64,000 nucleotides of DNA from Aeromonas veronii (GTDB taxonomy: Bacteria > Pseudomonadota > Gammaproteobacteria > Enterobacterales > Aeromonadaceae), in NCBI GenBank assembly GCA_041319085.1, contig CP101033.1:2444501-2508500 (forward strand), given 5' to 3'. The translations under genes were made by a program, and so were the position numbers. How positions within the stretch are numbered: the first letter of the stretch is position 1; the number at the start of each line of letters is the position of its first letter. Of the stretch, positions 36,621-46,702 are shown in pieces. Below the pieces are notes generated by a model. The model did no database searches. It had not been told where the DNA came from and saw only the letters and a program-made list of their open reading frames with translations.

Positions 36621-39617
36621 ATGAACACCACCGAGCCTGCGTCCCCCAAGTTCCGCTTGCTGCGCTACCTTGCCTACGCTTTCCTGCTGCTTCTTATCCT
36701 GATCACCCTGCTGCTGTGGCAGACCCCCCGTCTGATCCAGCGCTATCTGCCCGGCTGGCTGGCCGAACACTACGGCCTGCAGCTGACGCTGGGGGAGATT
36801 GACGTAGGACTGCGCAACCCTTCTCTTACTCTCGGCGCGACCGCTCTGCTCGATGCCAAGCAGCAGCCCATCATCCGTTTTGAGCAGCTCTTTATCAGCC
36901 CCGACCTGCAAGCCAGCTGGCAACAGAAAGGGGTCGTGCTTTCCGCCGTCACCCTGACCAAACCCGTGGTGCTGCTGCAACGTCTGGCAGACAAAAAAGG
37001 GGACATTCGACTCAATCTGACCGATGCGCTGGCCACCGTGCTTGCCCCTGCGCCCTCCCCCGAGCCCGAGACGGCGAGCGCCCCACTGCTGGTCGATATT
37101 GCCAGCATCGCTGTCACTGACGGGCATGTGCGCTATCAGGATCAACGCAAGGAGCGCGAACCCGGCTGGTTGCCGCCCCTCAATCTGGAAAAAGTGACCC
37201 TCAAGCTCGATAACCTGCGTACAGAGGCCAACCACCCGAGCGCCTATCAACTGAGCGCCGCCATCAACGGCCACAGTAGCCTCGCCGCCCACGGCAAACT
37301 CGATGTGATGAGCGGCATGGGTCAGGGCAAGGTGAGCCTCAAGCAGGTCGAGCTGAAACCCTTTGCCCCGCTCTGGGCCCCCTACCTCAAGCTGGATCTG
37401 GCCAAGGGCCACGCCAATGCAGAGGCGGAGTACCAGCTTAAAGAGGGCAAGCAAGGGGTGCAGTGGCAATTGTCCAAAGGCAAGCTGACGCTGGACAACT
37501 GGCAGCTTAAAAAACACAAGGGCGACGAGTTTGCCCGCTTCGGTCAGCTGGCCCTGAGCGAATTGGCGGTCGATGGCCAGAAACAGTCACTCCAGATCGG
37601 TAAGGTGACCCTGCAGCAACCCCTGCTCAAGGCCACCCTCAACGCGCAGCAGCAGCTGGATCTGGCTGACTTGCTGATTGAACAGGCCCCCGCCAAGCAA
37701 GGGGCCAACGCCGCAAACGAGGTGGCCAACAATGTGCCGCCCAAGTCGGCACAACAAGCAAAGGCAGCCGGTAACACCAAGAAACACGCGGCAGACAAAC
37801 CCTGGCAGTGGCAGATCAAGCAGATCGCCATCGACAAGGGCGATCTCACCCTCACCGAATCGAGCAGCGGCAAACCGCTGGCACGCCAACTCTCCGGCCT
37901 CACGCTGGCGTTGGGGCCACTGGGCAGCAAGGGGGAGCAACCGAGCAAACTGACTCTGGCCACCCACTTCAACCAGAGCAGCCCCCTCGCCTTTGATGGC
38001 CAACTGACCCTGAGCCCCTTCACCCTTAGCGGCGACATCAACCAGCAGGGGCTGCCCCTGACGCTGGCACAGCCCTATCTGGCCGATCTGGTGCGTATCA
38101 AGGTGCAAAACGGGCTGTTGAGCAGCAAGACCAGACTTGATCTCGCCACTACACCCCAAGGGGAGTTAAGCAAGCTGACCCTGCAAGGGGGGCTCGATGT
38201 CAACGGGCTCAAGGTGGTCGATCGGGCAGACAATCAGCGGCTGCTGGAGTTCAACACCCTGGCTCTCACAGGGCTGACGTACGACGGCATCGGCCAGCAG
38301 ATGCGGATCAAGGATATTGCCCTGAACAAGCCCTTCGCCCGCATCGAGATCAACGAGGATGGCACCACCAACCTGCAACAGCTGCTGTTACCGCAACCGA
38401 CAACGGCCAAAAGTACTCAAGCGGCGACAGGTCGCAAGGGCCCAGACTTTCGTTTCACCATCGATCAGCTGCGTACCGAGCAGGGTAACTTGCGCTTTGC
38501 CGATCGCAGCCTGAGTCAGGATTTTGTGGCCGATATCGCCTCGCTGGGTGGCCAGAGCCGTCATATCAGCAATATTCCGGGGCAACGGTCCGATCTCGCC
38601 TTCAACGGCAAGGTGGATCGCTATGCACCAGTGACCATTCGCGGCGGCACCAATCTGCTGGTGGCCAACCCGATCCTCGACATCGCGGTGGCCTTCAACA
38701 ATCTGGAGCTCACCACCTTCACCCCCTACTCGGGCACCTACGCCGGTTATGCCATCGACAAGGGCCAGCTCTCCATGAAACTGCACTACAAGCTGGAGGG
38801 CAACCGGCTGGAGGGGGATAACGACATCACCATCAAGAAGCTGCAACTGGGTGAGAAGATCAAGAGCGACCAGGCAAAGGATCTACCGCTGGGGCTGGCC
38901 ATCGCCCTGCTGAGCGATGCCAACGGAGTGATACAGATGAACCTCAAGGTGAAGGGCGATCTCGATCAACCGGACTTCAGCATCGGCAATATCTTCTGGG
39001 ATGTGCTGGGCAACACCCTGAGCAAGGCGATCACCTCCCCCTTCTCCCTGCTCACCTCGCTGGCCGATGGCACCGACGATCTCGATGAACTCCCCTTCCT
39101 GCCGGGGGATCCCGATCTCACCCCCACCCAGCAGGATAAACTGATCAAGCTGGCGCAGGCCCTCAAGGACAGGCCCAAGCTCAGCATGAACATCCGCGGC
39201 AAGGTCAACTTCAACGATGAGCGCCCCATCCTGCAACGGCAAAAGCTGGAGCGGGTACTGGCCAAACTGACCGGTAATCAGGCGGATCTCGACCTGCTGG
39301 AACAGGACCCCGCCCTGCAACAGGCACTGGCCCAGGCCTATGAAGAGCGCTTTGGCGAAGATCTGGAAGATCTCGCCGATCGTCTCCATCTGGATGAAGA
39401 TAGCGCGGCACTGCGGGCCCAGGCAGTGATCCTGCTGCGGGATCAGCAGCTCATCACCGCCAAATCCCTGCGCAATCTCGCCATGCGCCGGGCGCAAAAT
39501 ACCAAAGAGTTTCTGGTCGACAGCCAGGGGATCGCCCCGGAGCGGCTGTTCGTGCTCGACAGCCAGGTCAAGGAAGAGGACAAGGAAGCCAAAGTGATCC
39601 TGACGCTGGATCAGTAA
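36621..39617 (+). CDS. Large AsmA-like/DUF748 envelope protein
   Basis: About 998 residues from the ATG at 36621 (GGGAG eight bases upstream). One N-terminal membrane helix (about 17-38, LAYAFLLLLILITLLLW) is followed by a long periplasmic region rich in short beta-repeats (VTLKLDNLR, VGLRNPSLTLGA), typical of AsmA/DUF748 proteins that form lipid-transfer bridges. The C-terminal 100 residues are an alpha-helical, charged tail, with LAMRRAQNTKEFLVDSQGIA resembling OmpA-like peptidoglycan-binding sequence. Precise role unknown; envelope lipid transport is the family-based guess. Confidence 0.8.
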   Translation: MNTTEPASPKFRLLRYLAYAFLLLLILITLLLWQTPRLIQRYLPGWLAEHYGLQLTLGEIDVGLRNPSLTLGATALLDAKQQPIIRFEQLFISPDLQASWQQKGVVLSAVTLTKPVVLLQRLADKKGDIRLNLTDALATVLAPAPSPEPETASAPLLVDIASIAVTDGHVRYQDQRKEREPGWLPPLNLEKVTLKLDNLRTEANHPSAYQLSAAINGHSSLAAHGKLDVMSGMGQGKVSLKQVELKPFAPLWAPYLKLDLAKGHANAEAEYQLKEGKQGVQWQLSKGKLTLDNWQLKKHKGDEFARFGQLALSELAVDGQKQSLQIGKVTLQQPLLKATLNAQQQLDLADLLIEQAPAKQGANAANEVANNVPPKSAQQAKAAGNTKKHAADKPWQWQIKQIAIDKGDLTLTESSSGKPLARQLSGLTLALGPLGSKGEQPSKLTLATHFNQSSPLAFDGQLTLSPFTLSGDINQQGLPLTLAQPYLADLVRIKVQNGLLSSKTRLDLATTPQGELSKLTLQGGLDVNGLKVVDRADNQRLLEFNTLALTGLTYDGIGQQMRIKDIALNKPFARIEINEDGTTNLQQLLLPQPTTAKSTQAATGRKGPDFRFTIDQLRTEQGNLRFADRSLSQDFVADIASLGGQSRHISNIPGQRSDLAFNGKVDRYAPVTIRGGTNLLVANPILDIAVAFNNLELTTFTPYSGTYAGYAIDKGQLSMKLHYKLEGNRLEGDNDITIKKLQLGEKIKSDQAKDLPLGLAIALLSDANGVIQMNLKVKGDLDQPDFSIGNIFWDVLGNTLSKAITSPFSLLTSLADGTDDLDELPFLPGDPDLTPTQQDKLIKLAQALKDRPKLSMNIRGKVNFNDERPILQRQKLERVLAKLTGNQADLDLLEQDPALQQALAQAYEERFGEDLEDLADRLHLDEDSAALRAQAVILLRDQQLITAKSLRNLAMRRAQNTKEFLVDSQGIAPERLFVLDSQVKEEDKEAKVILTLDQ

Positions 39618-39679
39618 CACAGGCGCACTTCGCAAAAAGAGTAATTAAAATACAACTCCTCAACTATTTTGCACCTTTT

Positions 39680-39707
39680 GCTCACCAAACAGCCTGCTTT
39701 GGTGAGC
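39680..39707 (+). terminator. Stem-loop after the AsmA-like gene
   Basis: GCTCACCAAA (39680-39689) and TTTGGTGAGC (39698-39707) form a perfect 10-bp stem with an 8-nt loop. The downstream run is short (ATTTGG), so termination may be partial. Confidence 0.6.
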
Positions 39708-39840
39708 ATTTGGCCTCTTATGTAAATAATCACGTAGTTTTTTTACTATTTATCTCCCTTGCCCCCTTGCGGGCACGCCACAGCCTGCCTAAAATCGCGC
39801 GTCTTTTGTTAACCCCACCTCTATTTTTGGAGAACGCCAC

Positions 39841-40437
39841 GTGAGCGAAAAATTGGCCAACCCTGCCCCTCTGGGTCTGATGGGTTTCGGTATGACCACC
39901 ATCCTGCTGAACATCCATAACGCAGGTTTCTTCCCCATCAGCGCCATGATCCTGGCCATGGGCCTGTGCTACGGTGGTCTGGCCCAGATTATCGCCGGCA
40001 TCATGGAGTTCAAGCGTGGCAACACCTTCGGTGTGACCGCCTTTATCTCCTACGGCACCTTCTGGTGGAGTCTGGTGTTCCTGCTGGTCATGCCGACCAT
40101 GGGTCTGGCCGAAGCCACTCCGCACGCCTACATGGGTTGGTATCTGCTGATGTGGGGCATGTTCACCCTTTTCATGCTGGTTGGCACCGTCAACTACCCG
40201 CGCGTGAAGCAGTTCGTGTTCGCCTCCCTGACCGTGCTGTTCTTCCTGCTGGCCGCCCGTGACTTCACCGGCAGTGCCCTGATCGGCACCATCGCCGGTT
40301 TTGAAGGCATCATTTGTGGCGCCAGCGCCATCTACCTGGCCATGGCCACCGTGATCAACGAGCAGTTCGGCCGCACCATCATGCCGATCGGCGATCACAA
40401 GAAAGCCGCCGCCGTACAGCTGAAAGCCGCTGCCTGA
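39841..40437 (+). CDS. satP: Acetate/succinate transporter SatP (YaaH family)
   Basis: 198 residues starting at a GTG with TTGGAG eight bases upstream. The signature NPAPLGLMGFGMTTILLNIH is the GPR1/FUN34/YaaH family mark, followed by six membrane helices and FGVTAFISYGTFWWSLVF. It imports acetate (and succinate) with protons. Its neighbours here are unrelated. It lies upstream of the rearranged region from 40.49 kb. Confidence 0.93.
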   Translation: MSEKLANPAPLGLMGFGMTTILLNIHNAGFFPISAMILAMGLCYGGLAQIIAGIMEFKRGNTFGVTAFISYGTFWWSLVFLLVMPTMGLAEATPHAYMGWYLLMWGMFTLFMLVGTVNYPRVKQFVFASLTVLFFLLAARDFTGSALIGTIAGFEGIICGASAIYLAMATVINEQFGRTIMPIGDHKKAAAVQLKAAA

Positions 40438-40492
40438 TAGGCAAGCGATTCAGATTGTGAAAAAGGCAACCTTCAGGCTGTGCTTCGGGCTG

Positions 40493-40654
40493 TGATACCG
40501 ATCTGTTAAGGATCAGCTGACCGAGCCTCCTGAGGTGTAAAAATCCGAAACCTGTTTATGGGTTTCGGATTTTTTTATACCTATCGATCAGGCACTCGAC
40601 GTCCTGCACGCCACGCTGATCGCGGCGTCATCGGCCACACCGCAAGCTCCGTGA
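40493..40654 (+). mobile_element. Remnant of an IS4-like left end
   Basis: TGATACCGATCTGTTAAGG (40493-40511) followed by ATCAGCTGACCGAGCC resembles the IS4 left end and the intact copy at 43014. A stem-loop AAATCCGAAACC/GGTTTCGGATTT (about 40541-40572) with seven T's corresponds to the IS4 terminator that shields the transposase from outside transcription. After it, a 25-codon frame (PIDQALDVLHATL) resembles an IS4 transposase start (where MxIxQAL is usual) but begins with ATA and stops at 40652. Only this left-end part survives. Confidence 0.7.
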
Positions 40655-40730
40655 CAACGCCCAGATGGATTACCAGCATAATGGCGGCAACCGTTGTTCG
40701 CGAACGTCTGATGACGCAGCGGTGACTGCT

Positions 40731-40900
40731 CCCCGCCGCAAGCGGCGAGGCTTCCCACTTCTTAGGCCGCTACCGTCAGATTGACGGATTTACGCTGGCC
40801 TCCATGGGCAGAAACGACGAGCCCCGCCGCTTTTAATTCCAATATTCCTTGCTGTCGAATGTTTATGGCCGCGTTGATGTCGCGGTCATGCTCTGCCCCA
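40731..40900 (-). ncRNA. Possible omega-RNA (right end) of the tnpB element
   Basis: TnpB guide RNAs normally cover the 3' end of tnpB and the right element end. Here a hairpin CCCCGCCGC-AA-GCGGCGAGG (40731-40750) lies 12 bp after the tnpB stop, with GAAGTGGGAAGCC before it on the minus strand, as in other IS200/IS605 right ends. The guide would read the sequence left of about 40730. The boundaries are estimates; no experiment or model was applied. Confidence 0.35.
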
Positions 40901-41928
40901 CACGCTGGACATACCCACTGTCGTTGGTGAAGTGGCATCTCCGACATCTTGTGGCCGCACTCACTACATGGTTTAGAGCTGGCAAACCACTGATCGAGTT
41001 TGATTAGGTGGCGGCCCGCCGCTTGTGCTTTGTACTCCAGCTTCATGATAAAACCATGCCAGCCAGCATCGCCAATGGCGCGGGCCAGCTTGTGGTTTTT
41101 CATCATATTGGTTGTTTTAAGCGTCTCCACGATGATCGCTTGGTTATCGTCAACTATCGTGCGAGAGAGTTTGTGCTGAAAATCAGCGCGAGCATGGGCT
41201 ACCCGCTCGTGCAGGGCGGCCAGCTGTAATTTGGCCTTACTACGATTGGCACTGCCTTTTTTCTTGCGAGACAGTGCTTTTTGCTTTCGCCGCAGATTGC
41301 AACTGGCGTTGATAAGATGACGCGGGTTGGCCATCTTTTTGCCACTCGACGCAATGAGGTAGTGGGACAGCCCCATATCATAGCCTGTCACCTCTGTGAT
41401 GAGGGAGGGCTTGGCGGGAACCTCACAGCCATCATCGCAAAGGATGGATGCATAGTATTTTCCTGTCGGGCCACGACTGACCGTGATGCTGGATACCACG
41501 CCGATAATATCTCGGTGAATGACAGCTCGGATGGGCGTCATCTTCGGTAACAGGATGGCATCGGTCAGCACTTTGCCATTGGGGTGGTAGCTCGATTGCC
41601 TGCCTCTCTTGCTCTTGAAGATGGGCATCCTGGCCTTGAGCTTGGGGTTGAAAAAATTGGCGAATGCCTTATCCAGGTTGATCACCGCCTGCTGTAAGGC
41701 TTGTGAATCGTACTCTTTCAGCCAGCTGTATTTGCGCGATTTTTTTGCCACGGCGAGCAGGGGTTTCAAGTCGCGTTTGGGTTTCAGTGAAACCCCGTGG
41801 CGCTGGAACATGTGCCGCTGAATATGAAGGGCTTTGTTGTACGCGAACCGCACTGCGCCGAACTGGGCATTCAAGAATGCCGCCTGTTCATCGGTAGGGT
41901 AGATGCGTACTTTCGTGGCTCTTTTCAT
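40762..41928 (-). CDS. tnpB: TnpB-type RNA-guided nuclease (IS200/IS605 OrfB)
   Basis: About 388 residues from MKRATKVRIYPTDEQAAFLN. The RuvC residues appear intact: Asp in VTGYDMGLSHYLIASSG (about residue 196), Glu in AIIVETLKTTNMM, and the last Asp in HDRDINAAINIRQQG. The zinc finger between is CSECGHKM...CPACGAE. Known TnpB proteins cut DNA using an omega-RNA and help keep the element in place. No tnpA gene adjoins, so it is a stand-alone (IS1341-like) element that needs transposase in trans. Confidence 0.93.
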   Translation of the reverse strand: MKRATKVRIYPTDEQAAFLNAQFGAVRFAYNKALHIQRHMFQRHGVSLKPKRDLKPLLAVAKKSRKYSWLKEYDSQALQQAVINLDKAFANFFNPKLKARMPIFKSKRGRQSSYHPNGKVLTDAILLPKMTPIRAVIHRDIIGVVSSITVSRGPTGKYYASILCDDGCEVPAKPSLITEVTGYDMGLSHYLIASSGKKMANPRHLINASCNLRRKQKALSRKKKGSANRSKAKLQLAALHERVAHARADFQHKLSRTIVDDNQAIIVETLKTTNMMKNHKLARAIGDAGWHGFIMKLEYKAQAAGRHLIKLDQWFASSKPCSECGHKMSEMPLHQRQWVCPACGAEHDRDINAAINIRQQGILELKAAGLVVSAHGGQRKSVNLTVAA

Positions 41929-42258
41929 GATTAAAAACACAGGCTGTATATAAGCACAGTTATAGCGCGTGCCAGTGAAATCAACAACCGCTGCTGACGT
42001 GCGGCAGGCGCGACTATCGAGACACTGAAGACATAGGCGGGCTCGCAAACGCATCAGATTAGCTCCCCTTATATCCCCGCCCGATTGGGCTAGGGTTTAC
42101 GGGGCATCTGCTAATAAGACCGACGACCCTGTTCGCTGCAAATATTGGGCTTCACGTCGTTCAGCACCAACCTACGACCTCGATAAAGCGATCCCCTCGC
42201 TGCGTGCAGCCAAGGCCACCACAGTACCTGTGTAAAAGTACCGGTGTAAAAAACCAAT
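41929..42258. other. Left flank of tnpB and junction DNA
   Basis: About 330 bp. The tnpB promoter and left element end should lie in 41929-42060; exact ends cannot be set by eye. From 42060 to 42258 I see no gene, repeat or regulatory signal. Confidence 0.4.
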
Positions 42259-42300
42259 AAAAACAATGCCAGTCAGGCTTAACTGACTGGCATTGTTTTT
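42259..42300 (-). terminator. Strong intrinsic terminator beyond the duplicated sucD end
   Basis: AAAAACAATGCCAGTCAG and CTGACTGGCATTGTTTTT make a perfect 18-bp stem with a six-base loop and T-runs on both strands, so it should work both ways. It lies 26-67 bp after the stop codon of the duplicated sucD 3' end. The proper sucD has a different terminator, so this one came with the duplicated segment. Confidence 0.92.
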
Positions 42301-42325
42301 ATTAGCGAGCACGGTCTGACAGAAA

Positions 42326-42426
42326 TTACCAGCCGGTCACTTCGCGCAGGGCCTTGCCGATATCGGCAAGCGACCGGACGGTTTTCACGCCAGCATCTTT
42401 CAGCGCGGCAAACTTCTCGGCAGCGG
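42326..42426 (-). pseudogene. sucD': Duplicated 3' end of sucD
   Basis: 101 bp matching the last 101 bp of sucD (44489-44589) at 97 positions, encoding [19 protein letters not shown] and the C-terminus ALREVTGW. Similarity also continues weakly past the stop codon. It ends abruptly at 42426, where nrfG sequence begins. The four mismatches and the unlike terminator suggest a segment acquired from a related strain or species, not a fresh tandem duplication. Confidence 0.9.
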
Positions 42427-42985
42427 GGCTGACCCTGCGCGCGCAACTGGCCAGCCAACATGGCCATCGCGGCCGTTGCCGCTGTGTATCTGAGCTGCGG
42501 CCGCTATGAGGCGTGGCGGACTTATCAGTCGCGTCCCGATCCGCTGGCGGGGATTGAGCCCGCGGGCTCTGCAGGACAAGGAGCTGGGGAGTCTGCATCA
42601 GAAGCTTCAGCGCAGTCCCCCCGACCTCGACAGCTGGGCGGCGCTCGGCCAGCTCTATCTCTATCGAAACGAGTACGACAACGCCCTGCTCGCCTACCAG
42701 CGTCTCGCCCTGCTGGAGGGGGGCGCCAGTGCAGCGACCCAGGCCGCCCAAGCCACCGTGCTCTACTATCAGGCAGGCCAGCAGCTGACTCCCGAGGCAA
42801 CCCGCCTGCTGGAGAGTGTCCTCAAGCAGGACGCGGGGGAAGTGAGCGCCCTGATGCTGCTCGCCTCCGATCACTTTCTGCATGGTCGCTACAGTCAGGC
42901 CATTGCGCTGTGGCAGCAACTACTCGATGGCGAGCGCCGGAATAGCGAAGCGTATTCGGACGTACGCGATCAATTAAGAACCTGA
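42427..42985 (+). pseudogene. nrfG: Truncated, frameshifted nrfG (TPR assembly protein)
   Basis: The first part, MAIAAVAAVYLSCGRYEAWRT (from 42460), reads in one frame and the TPR part LQDKELGSLHQKLQRSPPDL onwards in the next. Removing one G from the run at 42549-42552 joins them as DPLAGLSPRALQDKELG. The repeats DSWAALGQLYLYRNEYDNAL and TVLYYQAGQQLTPEATRLLE are typical of NrfG, which helps haem attachment to nitrite reductase NrfA. The 5' end is lost at the junction with the sucD fragment, and no other nrf gene remains here. A sequencing error in the G-run cannot be excluded, but the 5' loss is real. Confidence 0.85.
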
Positions 42986-43013
42986 ATCATAATAAAAAGC
43001 CGCCCATTGGGCG

Positions 43014-44443
43014 CAATGCTGATCAGTTAAGGATCCATTGACCGATCCTTCTGCTGTAGGACAATCCGGAACCAATCACTGGTTCCGGATTTTTTTATGT
43101 CTATTGCAAACGACCTGAGCGATGTTGTTGAGACATCTGGCGACATGCTGGCTCGGCTGGCAATTTTTGCCGACCATATTCCCGACGAATGGATTACTGC
43201 CGCTGCCGCCTTGTCTGAAAAGGCCACTATCCGCCGACGCCGCTTACCTTCTGATATGGTCTTGTGGCTCGTCGTGGGGATGGCCTTTTTCCGTAATGAG
43301 CCCATCTCCGAGGTCGCTCGGCGCCTCAATATCTGTGCAGACGGGTTGGCCAATGACGCCTTGCTCGCGGACAGTGCCCTGTCTCAAGCCCGTCAGCGAC
43401 TCGGCAAACAGCCGCTCGAGTGGCTGTTCAAGCAGTGTGCCGATGTGTGGGGACGGGAACGTTATCCTGAAGACCAGTGGCACGGTTTACAGGTCTTTGC
43501 CATCGATGGAGCCCTGTTTCGTACCCAGGATATGCCTGAACTCAGGGCGCATTTCGGTTCGGGTAACACGTCAACCAACCGGCAGACACCCTATCCAATG
43601 CTGCGGCTGGTCACGCTGATGAATGTCCGCTCGCATGTCATTGCCAACGCGGCCATCAGCCCGTATCGCAAAGGGGAAATCCCCCTGGCCAGTGAGTTCA
43701 TTCACTCATTGCCGGACAAGTCGGTGACCCTGCTGGATAAAGGTTTCTTCGGTGCCGACCTGTTGCTACGAATTCAGGCCGAAGACACCGACCGTCACTG
43801 GCTCATCCCAGAACGCAAGGGGCTGGTATACACGGAACTGGAGCGCTATGGCGACGGTGACCGTCTGTTGCAAATGACGGTCTCGCCTCAGGCACGCAAG
43901 AAAAACCCGGCGTTGCCGACGCACTGGCAAGTTCGCGCAGTGACCTACGAGGTGGCAGGCAAGGAGAAAACGGTCTTTACCTCCCTGCCCGTAACCCGAT
44001 TCAGCGCAGCGCAGGTGGCGACCCTGTACCACGAGCGCTGGGAAATCGAGTTGGGATACCGGGATATCAAAAGCGCGATGCAGCACAACGCCATCACACT
44101 GAGAAGCAAGAAAGTGGACTTGGTTTATCAGGAACTGTGGGGTTTGCTGCTTGGATACAATCTGGTCAGGCGGGAGGCGAGCCAGGCCGCCGTAGCTCAT
44201 CAGCGAGCGCCCAATGAGGTGAGCTTCAAGTTTGCCTGTCAGTTCATCGCGAACCAGATGGCAGTGATGGCGGGCGCGATATCGCCAGCCCATACCCCAC
44301 GGAGGTTGGCGGAGTTGCGGGGGAGCATAGGCGTCATGTTCATAGAAAAACGCCCCAGGCCATCGAGACCCAGGGCGGTGAAGATATCAAAGACCCGCTT
44401 TCCGGTAGATCGCAATGCGGCTCCGCTTAAGTGAACAGCATTG
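43014..44443 (+). mobile_element. Complete IS4-type insertion sequence, 1430 bp
   Basis: The ends are CAATGCTGATCAGTTAAG (43014-43031) and, inward from 44443, CAATGCTGTTCACTTAAG, 16 of 18 identical and close to IS4 of E. coli. Flanks are GCCCATTGGGCG (43002-43013) and GCCCATCGGGCG (44444-44455), a 12-bp target duplication with one mismatch. The target is the stem-loop AAAAAGCCGCCC...GGGCGGC that served as terminator between nrfG and sucD, so the insertion is centred in the hairpin. An internal stem-loop with T-run at about 43070-43096 shields the transposase. Confidence 0.92.
43097..44434 (+). CDS. IS4-family transposase (InsG-like)
   Basis: 445 residues. The first Asp lies in VFAIDGALFRT, the second in VTLLDKGFFGADLLLR, and the Glu in YHERWEIELGYRDIK, which fits Y-(2)-R-(3)-E-(6)-K. 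The size and flanks resemble IS4 InsG. The frame is open throughout. It faces sucD tail to tail. Confidence 0.94.
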   Translation: MSIANDLSDVVETSGDMLARLAIFADHIPDEWITAAAALSEKATIRRRRLPSDMVLWLVVGMAFFRNEPISEVARRLNICADGLANDALLADSALSQARQRLGKQPLEWLFKQCADVWGRERYPEDQWHGLQVFAIDGALFRTQDMPELRAHFGSGNTSTNRQTPYPMLRLVTLMNVRSHVIANAAISPYRKGEIPLASEFIHSLPDKSVTLLDKGFFGADLLLRIQAEDTDRHWLIPERKGLVYTELERYGDGDRLLQMTVSPQARKKNPALPTHWQVRAVTYEVAGKEKTVFTSLPVTRFSAAQVATLYHERWEIELGYRDIKSAMQHNAITLRSKKVDLVYQELWGLLLGYNLVRREASQAAVAHQRAPNEVSFKFACQFIANQMAVMAGAISPAHTPRRLAELRGSIGVMFIEKRPRPSRPRAVKISKTRFPVDRNAAPLK

Positions 44444-44488
44444 GCCCATCGGGCGGCACTTTTATTAGAGATAACGGGCTAACAGGAA

Positions 44489-45360
44489 TTACCAGCCGGT
44501 CACTTCGCGCAGGGCCTTGCCGATATCGGCCAGCGAGCGGACGGTTTTCACGCCAGCATCTTCCAGCGCGGCAAACTTCTCGGCGGCGGTACCCTTGCCG
44601 CCGGAGATGATGGCGCCAGCGTGGCCCATCCGCTTGCCGGGAGGCGCGGTAACACCTGCGATATAGGAGACCACCGGCTTGGTGACGTGGGCCTTGATAT
44701 AGGCGGCCGCGTCTTCCTCGGCGTTGCCACCGATCTCGCCGATCATCACGATCGCTTCGGTCTGCGGGTCGTTCTGGAACATCTCCAGAATGTCGATAAA
44801 GTTGGAGCCCGGGATGGGGTCGCCACCGATACCGACGCAGGTGGACTGGCCAAAGCCCTCGTCAGTGGTCTGCTTGACCGCTTCGTAGGTCAAGGTGCCG
44901 GAGCGGGAGACAATGCCCACCTTGCCCGGTTTGTGAATGTGGCCCGGCATGATGCCGATCTTGCACTCACCCGGGGTGATCACACCCGGGCAGTTGGGAC
45001 CGATCATCCGCACGCCGGTCTCTTGCAGCTTCACTTTGACGTCCAGCATATCCAGGGTCGGGATGCCTTCGGTGATGGTGACGATCAGCTTGATGCCCGC
45101 ATCGATCGCTTCCAGGATGGCATCCTTGCAGAACGGTGCTGGCACATAGATGACGGAGGCGGTGGCGCCGGTCGCTTCAACTGCGTCACGGACAGTGTTG
45201 AACACCGGCAGGCCCAGATGGGTGGTGCCGCCCTTGCCCGGGGAGACGCCGCCCACCAGCTGGGTGCCGTAGGAGAGCGCCTGCTCGGAGTGGAAAGTAC
45301 CCTGACCGCCGGTGAAGCCCTGGCAGATGACTCGGGTTTCCTTGTTAATCAATACGCTCA

Positions 45361-45361
<1 letters not shown>
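44489..45361 (-). CDS. sucD: Succinyl-CoA synthetase alpha subunit
   Basis: 290 residues. The CoA-binding Rossmann part begins [20 protein letters not shown], and the phosphohistidine lies in [14 protein letters not shown] (about residue 246). With SucC it makes succinate plus ATP or GTP from succinyl-CoA. Its ATG overlaps the sucC stop by one base. It is the last gene of the sdh-suc block; an IS now sits in its terminator. Confidence 0.97.
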
Positions 45362-46527
<1,166 letters not shown>

Positions 46528-46702
46528 AGATGCTCTATCCGTGTTGTAGGTATTTCCGTCCGGGGTTGGTGTTTCTCAATCCCCTGTGAATGGGGGCCTG
46601 GGCGGCCCCTCGTTATCTTTCAATCGCTCGGGTATTACAGTGCTTAAACGCCCGGCAACACACTGGCTCGGGGCGCAAACCCCTTGCCCGGGTGCTACAG
46701 GC

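Noticed and set aside
40690..40720. GTCTGATGACGC near the tnpB right end, shared with the repeat at 7208-7236
   Set aside because: A 12-base match without the palindrome; too short to claim a common element.
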